Positions 23,399-33,132 of a stretch of 64,000 nt of DNA are shown one piece after another. The notes beneath the pieces are model-generated. The model was not told where the DNA came from. It searched no databases and was given only the letters and a program-made list of their open reading frames with translations. Position 1 is the stretch's first letter. Each line of letters begins with the position of its first letter. The position numbers were made by a program, and so were the translations under genes. The stretch spans positions 1 to 64,000 of the forward strand of contig CAWFMB010000027.1 of assembly GCA_963816685.1 (NCBI GenBank). The letters run 5' to 3'. This stretch comes from CAVYUC01 sp963816685. Its GTDB lineage: Bacteria > Bacteroidota > Bacteroidia > Bacteroidales > Prolixibacteraceae.

Positions 23399-26300
23399 TT
23401 AAAATTCAATATTTACATTAAAACCATAGGAGCTTGTTGGAGGTGATTGTATATATCCTCCAATACCAATTGCATTGTAGTTCGTACTGCTGTTTGTACT
23501 ATTGTTGAATTCCGGGTCAGCAAACCTGTTTTCTTCCGGTAACAATGTAAATACATTGCGTGCTATAAAACCAATTCTCAATTTGCTGATTGGTGTAGTA
23601 TTCAAAAATCTTGATGGCAATGTATAGCTAACAGCCAGTTCTCTTAACTTAAGCGCTGTTGCATCTCTCACATAGTTTTCTTTAATTTCATTGTAGGTAT
23701 TTTGCCAGAATCCCATGATACCATCAGAAATCGGGATGTTGGTATTTTCAACATAAACGCCGTCACTTACTTCAATAACTGAATTCGGAATTACAAAATC
23801 CTGGCGGTTTGCAGAAACACTTTCCTGTCCGCGGCCTGTAAATTCCATTTGATCAGCCAGCTGTGCGTAATACACATGGCCTGTTCTGTAATCGAATGTT
23901 GTCGAGAATGTGAATCCTTTAAAATTGAAAGTATTTGTTAACCCTACAATATAATCGGGAGTTGTTTTTCCCAGCGGAATCATTTCGCCAACCAAAGGAT
24001 TACCACTTACTGCATCCACAACAATTCGTCCCTGATCGTCGCGTACATAAGATGAAGCTTTAACCTGCGGGAATGCCATATCTTTAATTGCATAAATTCC
24101 ACGGGTTGCAGTTGTAGAAATTGCAACTTCAGTTAAATCGTCAGTAATTTTTTTAACTACAGTTTCATTTGAAGTATAGTTAACATTGATATCCCATCTG
24201 AATTCACCATTGAATGGAGTTGCTCCGAAATTAATTTCAACACCACTTCCCTGCAATTCTCCGATGTTTGTTAGGAAACCTGTAGCACCTGAAGCATCCG
24301 ACGGAGTTGTATTTGTGATAAGGTCGGTTGTAGTCGTTGTAAAATAAGTAGCATCAAGTGAAATAATGTTTTCGAACAAACCAAGATTTAAACCAATTTC
24401 TGTTGTATTGAGTTTTTCCTTTTTAATATTGGCGTCAACTGTTGTGTTGGCTAAAAAGAAACCGTTAATACTTCCATATGGGAACGAGCCTGACTGGGAG
24501 TAGGTTTCATTAATTCTGTACGGGTCTAAATCGTTGTATACTGTAGAATTACTTGCTGTAATTTTTGCATAAGATAAAACAGGACTGTCTTTCAAGCTGC
24601 TGATTGCATCAGAAATTACAAAGGATACACCCACTGAAGGATAGAAATAACTGTTATTATCTTCCGGCAAAGTGGAAGTCCAGTCATTCCTGCCTGATAA
24701 ATTCAGGAATAAGTAGTTTTTATACCCAAAGGTAAAATCACCAAAATATCCGTAGGTTCTTTTTTTGTATCCGTCCGCCAAACCTTCCAGTTCGCCGGTA
24801 CGGTTTGAAATGTCGTAAAAATCAGGGATACTTAAATTTCTTCCTGTCATTTCTGAATTTCTCGAATCAATAGAGTATAAAGAAGCTCCGATGTTTGCAT
24901 TCAATGTAAAATCGTTGGTGAAATCATAATCAATATTGAAAATTGCATCACCTGTGATAGTACTGGTCTGGAATTCTGAATCAGTAACAAATGAAGATAC
25001 TCTTGAATGGCTTGGTTGCAAATCAGGGTCAAAATCCTGTGCGGCACGCCAGTATTTTCCATATCCTGAAACACGGTTTAAACCTGCTCTACCGGTTAAA
25101 TTTAACCAGTCTGTAATGTCCCAAAGTGCTCTCAGGTTACCAATAATCCTGCTCGTATTATCAATATCGCGGTTGGTATCAACAGCCCAATAAGGGTTCT
25201 CGTAATAACCATTGTAATAAGTATCAGGTGTAGCATACAAATCTGTACGCCAGTTTTTATAACTTGATAACGGAATGTTTGCAGGAGTATTTAAGATAAA
25301 CCAGTACAAGTAACGATCCTGATCTCCGATATGTTCTCCAACAACATTTGTTTTATCCTGCATGAAACTGATATTTGCACCAATTTCAATATCCTTAATG
25401 CGTTTGCTTGCATTTACCCTGAAAGTATAACGCTGATATTCATCACTCGGAACAATACCTGTAACATCTTGTTGTCCAACAGAAAGATACATTCTGCTGT
25501 TATTTGAACTACCACTTACATATGCTGTATTTTGAATGGTAACACCGCGGTTATAAAAATCTTTAAGGTTGTTTTGAACCGGTGCGTAAGGAACTTCCTG
25601 ATAAGATCCATCAGGGAATGTTGGTCCGATCTGACGAAGCGTACCATCAAAACGAGGACCCCAGTTTGTATTCTCAATATTGTCATAAGCGCCTTCCCAA
25701 CCTGTACCATGTTCAGTCTGAAAGTCCGGCATGTAAGCCACTTCTTCGAAAGTAACGGCGGAATTTAGCCCAACGATATAATTTTGTCCCACTGCTCCTT
25801 TTTTGGTAGTAACCAAAACAGCACCGTTTGCAGCGTATGAACCGTATAAAGCCGCTGCAGTAGCACCTTTCAATACGTTGATGCTTTCAATGTCATTTGG
25901 GTTTAAATCGTTAAATGCGCCCAAATTTGCCTGCGATCCATCAATAACAATTAAGGCTGAGTTATCAGCACTGATAGAACGCAAACCTCTTAAAAGAATT
26001 TGAGTTGAAGGATTAACACCATTATCCTGGATGTTAATCTGCAGACCCGCAACTTTACCAACCAAAGCTGTGGCTGCATTTGTGGGCTGTGCAACCGACA
26101 ATTGCTCATTGTTCAGACCTTGTGTCTGGTAGGTAATTTCACGTTTTTCACGCGAAATACCAAGAGCAGTTACAACAACCTCGTCGATTCCAAGGACATC
26201 GGCTTCCATACTCACGGCAAAATTGGTTTGATCACCAATCTGGACTTCTTGATTTTTCATCCCAACAAAACTAAATACCAATGTTTTGGCGTCATTCGGA

Positions 26301-26494
26301 ACCTGCAGGTTGAATTCACCATTAATGTTGGTAATAGTTCCAAGGGTTGTTCCCTTCACAGATACCGAAACCCCGGGAATTGGCGCACCATCCTCATCCG
26401 AAGTAACCGTCCCGGTTAAAACCTTCGTTTGAGCATTGGCAACCAAATTTCCCATGAAAAGGAGAATCGACAAAAAAAGTGCAATCTTTTTCAT
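23399..26494 (-). CDS. SusC/RagA-family TonB-linked outer membrane protein
   Basis: A 1031-residue transporter with a signal peptide (to about 22, ANAQ), carboxypeptidase regulatory-like domain (LTGTVTSDEDGAPIPGVSVS), SusC plug (IDEVVVTALGISREKREITY; ALYGSYAANGAVLVTTKKG) and a barrel ending GFNVNIEF with terminal Phe. The first 110 residues are nearly interchangeable with the other SusC here, while the barrel differs, as expected if the two import different substrates. The same leader hairpin and promoter-like sequence precede it. Confidence 0.95.
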   Translation of the reverse strand: MKKIALFLSILLFMGNLVANAQTKVLTGTVTSDEDGAPIPGVSVSVKGTTLGTITNINGEFNLQVPNDAKTLVFSFVGMKNQEVQIGDQTNFAVSMEADVLGIDEVVVTALGISREKREITYQTQGLNNEQLSVAQPTNAATALVGKVAGLQINIQDNGVNPSTQILLRGLRSISADNSALIVIDGSQANLGAFNDLNPNDIESINVLKGATAAALYGSYAANGAVLVTTKKGAVGQNYIVGLNSAVTFEEVAYMPDFQTEHGTGWEGAYDNIENTNWGPRFDGTLRQIGPTFPDGSYQEVPYAPVQNNLKDFYNRGVTIQNTAYVSGSSNNSRMYLSVGQQDVTGIVPSDEYQRYTFRVNASKRIKDIEIGANISFMQDKTNVVGEHIGDQDRYLYWFILNTPANIPLSSYKNWRTDLYATPDTYYNGYYENPYWAVDTNRDIDNTSRIIGNLRALWDITDWLNLTGRAGLNRVSGYGKYWRAAQDFDPDLQPSHSRVSSFVTDSEFQTSTITGDAIFNIDYDFTNDFTLNANIGASLYSIDSRNSEMTGRNLSIPDFYDISNRTGELEGLADGYKKRTYGYFGDFTFGYKNYLFLNLSGRNDWTSTLPEDNNSYFYPSVGVSFVISDAISSLKDSPVLSYAKITASNSTVYNDLDPYRINETYSQSGSFPYGSINGFFLANTTVDANIKKEKLNTTEIGLNLGLFENIISLDATYFTTTTTDLITNTTPSDASGATGFLTNIGELQGSGVEINFGATPFNGEFRWDINVNYTSNETVVKKITDDLTEVAISTTATRGIYAIKDMAFPQVKASSYVRDDQGRIVVDAVSGNPLVGEMIPLGKTTPDYIVGLTNTFNFKGFTFSTTFDYRTGHVYYAQLADQMEFTGRGQESVSANRQDFVIPNSVIEVSDGVYVENTNIPISDGIMGFWQNTYNEIKENYVRDATALKLRELAVSYTLPSRFLNTTPISKLRIGFIARNVFTLLPEENRFADPEFNNSTNSSTNYNAIGIGGYIQSPPTSSYGFNVNIEF

Positions 26495-26564
26495 AGAAAT
26501 AGTTTTAAATTAATTAATTAAACAGCTATAAAAAAATTATAAAAAGTGTTACCTATTAACGTGC

Positions 26565-26599
26565 AGTAATCACGCTCCCCCAAGCGTTTACAGACTACT
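26565..26599 (-). ncRNA. Conserved structured 5' leader element of susC (copy 2)
   Basis: mRNA sense: AGTAGTC, bulge TGTAA, ACGCT, loop TGGGGG, AGCGT, GATTACT. The inner stem and loop are identical to the copy at 18897-18931. The outer stem keeps pairing through a G-U, and the bulge has the same length with two changed bases. This pattern suggests selection on the structure. The flanking CAGCTATAAAAAAA is also shared. Confidence 0.55.
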
Positions 26600-26635
26600 A
26601 TCACGATATAACCAACTATCCTTTAAATTAACTTT

Positions 26636-26665
26636 CAAATGTTAAAAAATATTAACAATGGCAAA
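26636..26665 (-). promoter_or_regulatory. Predicted promoter of susC operon 2
   Basis: On the minus strand TTTG (26665-26662), an 18-base spacer and AACATTTG (26643-26636) match the arrangement before the other susC. The remaining bases up to 26897 are AT-rich; I see nothing else in them. Confidence 0.5.
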
Positions 26666-26897
26666 TTTAAAAAAAGAATTCAATTACAAAAAAAATATGT
26701 TGTTTTATTGGGGCCTTACAACTTCAAATTGACAGAATCTGATAGCATCTTTAATTAAAAAGTAAGTGTTGGAGAGAAATAAATAAATTTTTTATTTTTC
26801 TATAATATTCAGAATAAATTTTAATCATGCATCACAGGTTGCAGCATTTCCGATGGTCAAATCAGTAATCTGTAGCTTGCAAAATCCTGTACGTAAA

Positions 26898-27620
26898 CTA
26901 TAAAATGTTCATCAACTGAACTAGTTCACTGATGTTAAAATAATTATTCTGATTGCTCTTTGTTATATTTGTTTCCTGAACGTCTGTTAATAATGGATTA
27001 TAAAAAACAGCATCTATTCCAAAATTAAGAGCTCCAATAATATCTGATTCCCAATCATCACCAATCATAATACTTCGTTTTTTTTCGGCATTAGCCGATT
27101 TAACTGCGTATTCAAAAATCTCATAAGCCGGTTTGGGCATTTTAATATCTTCTGAAATAAATACCTTCCTAAAATAGGTATCAATCCCCGAATTTTGTAA
27201 TTTTTTATACTGCACTTCCCTGAAACCGTTGGTAATAATGTACAATTGATATCTTTTGCTTTTTAAATAGCTTAATACTTCCTGTGCACCATTCTTTAAT
27301 CTGTTTTGATTTGGCATGCATCCGAGGTAGTAATTGTTAATTTCCTCCGGATTAATCCCTGCTATTTTCAATTCATCAAAGGTATCCTGAAATCGCTTAA
27401 CAATCAGCTCTTTTTTTGTTACTGTTTTATTCCTGTAGCTATTCCATAAAAGTTTATTATTTCTTGAATACAATTCAAAAAAGTATTCAAAATCTACATT
27501 TTGGCCAAAAATGGAGTAATGGGCAAAAGTCTGTTTCATTGCCGAAACCGAATTCTGGTTAAAATCCCAAAGAGTGTTATCGAGGTCAAAAAAAATGTGT
27601 TTGTATTTATTAAACGGCAT
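26898..27620 (-). CDS. YjjG-family HAD hydrolase (noncanonical pyrimidine nucleotidase type)
   Basis: A 240-residue cytoplasmic HAD phosphatase. Motif I is FFDLDNTLWDF (nucleophile Asp and acid/base Asp), motif II is YIITNG, and motif III/IV is the lysine region KMPKPAYEIF followed by GDDWESDIIGA. The Trp after DNTL and the helical cap are typical of the YjjG group, which dephosphorylates nucleoside monophosphates including non-canonical pyrimidines. It lies 6 bases after rsmI and is the last gene of a three-gene minus-strand operon. Confidence 0.82.
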   Translation of the reverse strand: MPFNKYKHIFFDLDNTLWDFNQNSVSAMKQTFAHYSIFGQNVDFEYFFELYSRNNKLLWNSYRNKTVTKKELIVKRFQDTFDELKIAGINPEEINNYYLGCMPNQNRLKNGAQEVLSYLKSKRYQLYIITNGFREVQYKKLQNSGIDTYFRKVFISEDIKMPKPAYEIFEYAVKSANAEKKRSIMIGDDWESDIIGALNFGIDAVFYNPLLTDVQETNITKSNQNNYFNISELVQLMNIL

Positions 27621-27626
27621 GAATTC

Positions 27627-28346
27627 TTATTCTGCTTCCTTTACTAATTCTTCTGACTTTTCCTTTTTCGGCTGACCCTCCGCAACAATAACAATTTCAC
27701 CTTTGGGCTGATGTTCCGAATAATAGTCACGCAGCTCATTCAAAGTTCCCCGTTTTATTTCCTCAAACAGTTTACTGAGTTCACGGCAAACACAGGCACG
27801 TCTTTCCTCTCCCAAAAATTCGGCTAACTGCGTGAGTGTTTTCACAAGGCGAAAGGGCGATTCGTAAAACACCATCGTTCGTGTTTCGCCGGTAAGTTGC
27901 TGCATCCTTTTCTGCCGCCCCTTTTTTTGCGGCAAAAAGCCTTCGAAAACAAACCTGTCGGTTGGCAAACCTGAAACGGCAAGTGCCGGAATTAATGCTG
28001 CCGGACCGGGTAAACATTCAACCTCAACATTATTTTCGATACAACTCCGCACGAGTAAAAATCCGGGGTCGGAAATCCCTGGAGTTCCTGCATCCGAAAT
28101 CATTGCTACCAAATTGCCTGCTTCAATTTTTGAAACAATGGATTGCACAGTTTTATGTTCGTTGAATTTATGGTGCGGAACCAATTTCTTTTCAATTGAA
28201 AAATGATGCAATAACTTTGATGAAACCCGGGTATCTTCTGCAAGAATAAAATCGGCTTGCTTTAAAACAGTTAATGCACGCAATGTAATATCTTCGAGAT
28301 TGCCAATAGGTGTAGGAACTAATACAAGTTTACCGGAATTAATCAT
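27627..28346 (-). CDS. rsmI: 16S rRNA (cytidine(1402)-2'-O)-methyltransferase
   Basis: A 239-residue tetrapyrrole-methylase-fold enzyme that methylates the ribose of C1402 in 16S rRNA. Family signatures are all present: LVPTPIGNLEDITLRALTVL (residues 8-27), AEDTRVSSKLLHHF, the SAM-site MISDAGTPGISDPG, and ETRTMVFYESPFRLVKTL. The start codon overlaps the stop of the upstream gene in an ATGA arrangement, which indicates translational coupling. Confidence 0.95.
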   Translation of the reverse strand: MINSGKLVLVPTPIGNLEDITLRALTVLKQADFILAEDTRVSSKLLHHFSIEKKLVPHHKFNEHKTVQSIVSKIEAGNLVAMISDAGTPGISDPGFLLVRSCIENNVEVECLPGPAALIPALAVSGLPTDRFVFEGFLPQKKGRQKRMQQLTGETRTMVFYESPFRLVKTLTQLAEFLGEERRACVCRELSKLFEEIKRGTLNELRDYYSEHQPKGEIVIVAEGQPKKEKSEELVKEAE

Positions 28347-29116
28347 TGAAACCTTCGTTTAACAAGATGAACAAATTTCAGACTGGTTTCATTTTTCCTC
28401 CATTTAAAGTTTTGTCGCAGATAATCCACTGCTTCTTTAATGTCATTCATTGAATCGAGCGCAGTAACTGTTTCGGCAAATTTCTCTGAATTCCCATTGA
28501 ATAATTCACGAATGTACTGGAACCTGTCATTAATACCTATTGATGTTTTTATACTGCTAACCGGCCTGTTCGACAACTTAAATTCCAGCTTGTTTTGGTC
28601 AGGAATCATATCATTTACCGATTTTCCTTTCAGGAAACTATCGCCTAATCTTGCATTTGCCTGTGTTATCTCCGATTCTTCCTGCAACATGTCATCCTCA
28701 TTTTCATCCTGATGAGATACTTCTGTTTCATTATTTTGCTCTTCTGTTTCATTTGGCAGGAATTTCTCTTCTGCCACTACAGGTTGAACTTCTTCTTTCA
28801 AGACAATTTCTTTTTCCTTTGTGTCTTCCACTTCAGCAACTGTATCCGGTTGATGTTCAACAATGCTTTCCTGAATTTCAGCAACTGTTTCTTTTATCTG
28901 TTCAAACCGTTCTTCTTTTACAGAAACCGGAGTATCCTGATCGTCATTGTCATTCAGATTAATTAAATGAATCAATTGTTTTACACCTTTTGCACGGGTG
29001 TGGATAAATTCCATTTCAAACTCGTTGAAACTTTTCTGCATTTTAACATCTGCAATCAGCTCTTCGAGTTCACTCATATCTTTTCGTAAAATTTTTAGCA
29101 ATTTTTTATTTTCCAT
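28343..29116 (-). CDS. Uncharacterised coiled-coil / acidic-linker protein
   Basis: A 257-residue protein with no signal peptide. Residues about 1-50 are helical (LKILRKDMSELEELIADVKM). A long low-complexity acidic linker (about 60-155, rich in Glu, Gln and Val) follows. The C-terminal 100 residues are a compact helical region (RFQYIRELFNGNSEKF ... AVDYLRQNFKWRKNETS) that I recall as conserved in Bacteroidota without known function. It shares an ATGA overlap with rsmI. The layout suggests a scaffold or adaptor, but that is speculation. Confidence 0.7.
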   Translation of the reverse strand: MENKKLLKILRKDMSELEELIADVKMQKSFNEFEMEFIHTRAKGVKQLIHLINLNDNDDQDTPVSVKEERFEQIKETVAEIQESIVEHQPDTVAEVEDTKEKEIVLKEEVQPVVAEEKFLPNETEEQNNETEVSHQDENEDDMLQEESEITQANARLGDSFLKGKSVNDMIPDQNKLEFKLSNRPVSSIKTSIGINDRFQYIRELFNGNSEKFAETVTALDSMNDIKEAVDYLRQNFKWRKNETSLKFVHLVKRRFQ

Positions 29117-29118
29117 TC

Positions 29119-29153
29119 TTTGCAGGGCTGTTATTTTTTAAAGATTATTTTTG
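29119..29153 (+). promoter_or_regulatory. Predicted promoter of tdk
   Basis: TTTG (29119-29122) and TATTTTTG (29146-29153, matching TAnnTTTG) are separated by 23 bases, slightly longer than usual. The tdk ATG is 33 bases downstream. Confidence 0.35.
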
Positions 29154-29186
29154 TAAAAATACTAATTTCTTATTCATATAACGTAA

Positions 29187-29786
29187 ATGTTTATTGAAAG
29201 GGATATAAACAGCCATAAAAAAGTTGGCAATATCGAGGTTGTTACGGGTTCCATGTTTTCAGGCAAAACCGAGGAATTAATCCGCAGGTTGAAAAGGGCA
29301 AAATTTGCACGCCAGAAAGTTGAAATTTATAAACCTGTTATCGATGTGCGCTATTCGGAAACCGAAGTTGTATCGCATGACGAAAATGCCATCCGCTCAT
29401 CACCTGTTGAAAATTCGTCCAATATTTTACTTCTTACCGGTAATGTTGATGTTGTTGGAATTGACGAAGCCCAGTTTTTCGATAAAGGATTGGTGGAAGT
29501 GGTGGTGAAACTTGCAAATATGGGGATCAGGGTTATCGTGGCAGGATTGGATATGGATTTTAAGGGAATTCCGTTTGGACCAATGCCGGGATTAATGGCA
29601 GTTGCCGATCATGTGACAAAAGTTCATGCTATTTGCGTTCGCTGCGGAAGTATTGCTCAATTCTCACACCGGCTTTCAGAAAAAGAACAGGTGGTATTGC
29701 TTGGCGAAAAAGAACAATACGAGCCGCTTTGCCGCAGTTGTTTTTTAAAGGCAACCGAGACCGAAAACTTAAAAAGGACTAAATAA
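29187..29786 (+). CDS. tdk: Thymidine kinase
   Basis: A 199-residue type II thymidine kinase for salvage of thymidine to dTMP. The P-loop GSMFSGKTEELI is at about residues 21-32, the DEAQF motif is present, and the zinc site is made of two Cys pairs (CVRCGS and CRSCF). Length and order are as in other bacterial TdK proteins. It is followed after 31 bases by murF-alr on the same strand and may share its transcript. Confidence 0.95.
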   Translation: MFIERDINSHKKVGNIEVVTGSMFSGKTEELIRRLKRAKFARQKVEIYKPVIDVRYSETEVVSHDENAIRSSPVENSSNILLLTGNVDVVGIDEAQFFDKGLVEVVVKLANMGIRVIVAGLDMDFKGIPFGPMPGLMAVADHVTKVHAICVRCGSIAQFSHRLSEKEQVVLLGEKEQYEPLCRSCFLKATETENLKRTK

Positions 29787-29817
29787 ATCTGCAGTAAATA
29801 AAATAACAAAAGTTGAA

Positions 29818-32289
29818 ATGATTGATTTCACTTTACAGGAAACAGCACAAATAATTAATGGAAAACTGGTGAAACAATCCAGTCTCCAAAATCAAAGGAT
29901 ATCACTGATTGCTACAGACAGCCGTACAGTTTTCAAAGGAGAAAATGTTCTGTTTTTTGCCTTAAAAGGGCCACGCAACAATGGCCACAATTACATTCCT
30001 GAACTTATAAAAAAAGAAGTTCGTGCATTTGTTGTTTCTGAAGAAGAAAATATGAATACAAATGCTGATTTTATTCTGGTAAAAGACACCACTGCAGCAT
30101 TGCAAAAACTGGCGGCTTTTCATCGCGCAGGATATCATTATCCGGTAATTGGAATTACTGGCAGTAACGGAAAAACGATCGTTAAAGAGTGGCTTTTCGA
30201 TTTATTGTGTGACAGGTTTTCAATAGTACGTAGTCCTAAAAGTTTTAATTCCCAAATTGGAGTGCCATTATCTGTTTTGCTGATGAACGGAAACTTCAAC
30301 CTCGGAATTTTTGAAGCAGGTATATCACAACCCGGAGAAATGGCCAGACTTGCAGAAATTATCAAACCTGATTTAGGAATTTTCACCAATATCGGAGATG
30401 CACACCAGGAAAATTTTACATCCAAAAAACAAAAGATAGCTGAAAAGCTGTTGTTATTCATACAAGCCCAAAAGTTAATTTATAGAATTGATGATGAAGT
30501 ATTAAAAAAGGAGGCTGAATATTTTTGCAATCAGCATTCCATTGATCAAATTTCCTGGACATTAACCAACAGAAAAGCTAAATTTCAGTTTAAGGCTTCG
30601 GATAAAAATGGCACCACCGAAATAAAAGTACAAACCGGGAACAAAAGTTACAAATTCATTATTCCGTTTACTGATGATTCTGCTGTTGAAAATGCGTGCC
30701 ACTGCTTTGTTGCAGGTTTCGAATTAGTGCAGAACAAGAACAGATTCATTTCAAAATTCAAAGAATTAATGCCTGTCGCTATGCGACTTGAAATAAAACA
30801 AGGAATCAACAACAACCTTTTGATCAATGATTATTACAATTCTGATTTTACTTCGTTAACGATTGCACTTTCTGTTTTACACCAACAGGCAAAAAAGGGA
30901 CACCTGCGAAAACTTGTAATTCTTTCGGATATTCAGCAAACCGGGATTCCCAGGGATGAATTGTATGTTCGTGTTAACCAAATACTGAAAGAATGGAAAA
31001 TTGATGCATTAATTGGAATTGGTCCTGAAATTTTAACCCGTAAAAATGATTTCTCACTTCCTTCAACCTTTTATTCATCGCTGAATGAATTTGAAAAAAG
31101 TTTTAACCGCGCCGGGTTTCGCGATTCTGCAATCCTGATTAAAGGCGCCCGTTCGTTTACATTCGAGAAAATATCATGGTTGCTGCAGCAAAAGGCGCAT
31201 CAAACTGTATTGGAAATTAACCTGAACGCCCTGGTTCATAATCTGAATACATTTAAAGAGTTGCTGAAGCCTGAAACAAAAATCATGGTAATGGTGAAGG
31301 CTTTTTCCTACGGAAGTGGGGACACTGAAATCGCAAAACTTCTTCAGTTTCAACATGCAGATTATTTTGCAGTTGCAGTTGCTGATGAAGGTGTCCAACT
31401 GAGAAATGCAGGAATTCAAACACCGGTGATTGTGATGAATCCTGAATCCCACAGTTTTCAACACCTCATCGATTATCATCTGGAACCTAATATATACAGT
31501 ATTCCGCTTTTGGAAGACTTCCTGAAGATTGCAACAGCTAACGCTTTGCAAAATTTTCCCGTTCATTTGAAAATAGACACAGGAATGAACAGGCTTGGAT
31601 TAAAAACCGAAGATGAAATAGTTCGTGTAATCAACAGAATAAAATCATCAGACAGTTTAAAAATAAAATCAGTTTTTTCACACCTTGCCGCAAGTGATGA
31701 TCCTTCATTTGATGATTTTACCAACGAACAATTTTCAAAATTTGAAGCTCTTTATTCTCAAATAATAAATTCATTTTCATTTAAAATAGACCGGCACATT
31801 CTGAATTCAGCCGGAATTGAAAGGTTTCCTGAAAAGCAGTATGAAATGGTCCGGCTTGGAATTGGCCTTTACGGTGTTTCTGTGACAGGATTACCACTTG
31901 AAAATATCAGCACCCTGAAAAGTACAGTTTCGCAGGTAAAAAATGTACATCCCGGCGAAACTGTGGGCTACAGCCGGAAAGGCAAAGTTCAGAAAGAAAG
32001 CAGGATTGCTGTTGTCCCTTTGGGTTACGCCGATGGATTGGACAGGAAACTTGGAAATAAAAAAGGTTCTGCAATGGTGAACGGACAAAAGGTTCCGATA
32101 ATTGGAAACATTTGCATGGACATGCTCATGCTTGATGTTACAAATATAAATGTTGAGCAGGGTGACCGGGTAGAATTTTTTGGTACCGGAATTTCGGTTT
32201 CTGAAGTTGCCGAAAATGCAGGAACAATTCCTTACGAAATTCTAACCGGGATTTCAGAACGGGTAAAACGGATTTATTTACACGAATAA
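29818..32289 (+). CDS. Bifunctional MurF (UDP-MurNAc-tripeptide-D-Ala-D-Ala ligase) / alanine racemase
   Basis: An 823-residue fusion characteristic of Bacteroidota. The N-terminal MurF part (about 1-450) has the Mur ligase P-loop GITGSNGKTIVK and the NIGDAHQENF segment. The C-terminal alanine racemase (about 458-823) has the PLP lysine motif MVMVKAFSYGSG, DTGMNRLGL, and the GYSRKG and ICMDMLMLDVT stretches near the catalytic Tyr. The fusion makes D-Ala and adds D-Ala-D-Ala to the peptidoglycan stem. Its stop codon abuts the stop codon of the opposite-strand Crp-type gene with no spacer. Confidence 0.95.
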   Translation: MIDFTLQETAQIINGKLVKQSSLQNQRISLIATDSRTVFKGENVLFFALKGPRNNGHNYIPELIKKEVRAFVVSEEENMNTNADFILVKDTTAALQKLAAFHRAGYHYPVIGITGSNGKTIVKEWLFDLLCDRFSIVRSPKSFNSQIGVPLSVLLMNGNFNLGIFEAGISQPGEMARLAEIIKPDLGIFTNIGDAHQENFTSKKQKIAEKLLLFIQAQKLIYRIDDEVLKKEAEYFCNQHSIDQISWTLTNRKAKFQFKASDKNGTTEIKVQTGNKSYKFIIPFTDDSAVENACHCFVAGFELVQNKNRFISKFKELMPVAMRLEIKQGINNNLLINDYYNSDFTSLTIALSVLHQQAKKGHLRKLVILSDIQQTGIPRDELYVRVNQILKEWKIDALIGIGPEILTRKNDFSLPSTFYSSLNEFEKSFNRAGFRDSAILIKGARSFTFEKISWLLQQKAHQTVLEINLNALVHNLNTFKELLKPETKIMVMVKAFSYGSGDTEIAKLLQFQHADYFAVAVADEGVQLRNAGIQTPVIVMNPESHSFQHLIDYHLEPNIYSIPLLEDFLKIATANALQNFPVHLKIDTGMNRLGLKTEDEIVRVINRIKSSDSLKIKSVFSHLAASDDPSFDDFTNEQFSKFEALYSQIINSFSFKIDRHILNSAGIERFPEKQYEMVRLGIGLYGVSVTGLPLENISTLKSTVSQVKNVHPGETVGYSRKGKVQKESRIAVVPLGYADGLDRKLGNKKGSAMVNGQKVPIIGNICMDMLMLDVTNINVEQGDRVEFFGTGISVSEVAENAGTIPYEILTGISERVKRIYLHE

Positions 32290-32991
32290 TTAACCAAGTT
32301 TGCTGACCCTTTCAAGCCGGTTCACATCGAGCACTTTAATTTTCCGGCCGTCAATAGCAATCATATTTTCGTTGGCAAAAGTGGAAAGCGTCCGTATAGC
32401 ATTCGAAGTTGTCATGTTCGACAAATTAGCAATATCTTCGCGCGAAATGTAAACCTTCAGGGTTAATCCATCGGGTTCGAAACCGTATTTGTTTTTCAGC
32501 AATACTATTGATTCTGCCAGTCTCCCGCGGATATGTTTTTGGGTAAGTGTAACGGTCCGTACATTTGAAAAGCCAAGTTCACGCGCCAGTTTCCTGATGA
32601 TTTTATGAGAAAACCAACTGTTTTTTAAAGCTGTATTTACAATGAATTCAGAAGTTATTGTGCAAATCAACGATTCTTCGAGCGTAACTGCTGAAGCAAT
32701 GTGATTTTCTTCGGCAAGCAGCGACCGGTATCCAATAATACCAAGAGGTTTCGACATGCGGATAATTTGTTCGCGGCCCCCAATTCCTTCCTTGAAAATT
32801 TTTACTTTTCCAACAATAAGTTGTAAGAAACCGGATGGTTTTTCACCTTCCTTAAATACAAATTCATTCCTTTTGTATTGAGCGAAAGAAATATGATTAC
32901 TCAGTTCTTCCTTTTCATCCCGATTTAAAAGATAAAATATTGAATTCGGGTTTTCTGCAATATCCTTTACCCCCGCTTTTAACTTTGACAT
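32290..32991 (-). CDS. Crp/Fnr-family transcriptional regulator
   Basis: A 233-residue regulator with an N-terminal cyclic-nucleotide-binding-like beta barrel (about 20-140; GEKPSGFLQLIVGKVKIF) and a C-terminal winged helix (about 150-230). The recognition helix lies in REDIANLSNMTTSNAIRTL. The iron-sulfur cysteines of Fnr are absent, so it is not an oxygen sensor of that type. It stands alone and its targets are unknown. Confidence 0.88.
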   Translation of the reverse strand: MSKLKAGVKDIAENPNSIFYLLNRDEKEELSNHISFAQYKRNEFVFKEGEKPSGFLQLIVGKVKIFKEGIGGREQIIRMSKPLGIIGYRSLLAEENHIASAVTLEESLICTITSEFIVNTALKNSWFSHKIIRKLARELGFSNVRTVTLTQKHIRGRLAESIVLLKNKYGFEPDGLTLKVYISREDIANLSNMTTSNAIRTLSTFANENMIAIDGRKIKVLDVNRLERVSKLG

Positions 32992-33132
32992 ATGGAAAAG
33001 TATGCATTAAATACTGCTTCAAAGTTAAAAATTTTGTGAAAATTGCTCCTATTTAAAATTGCAAATTTAAAGTCTTAATGTAATAAAAACATTGAATTGG
33101 CCCACCTATTTAAAACCATATTAACCGCTTAA

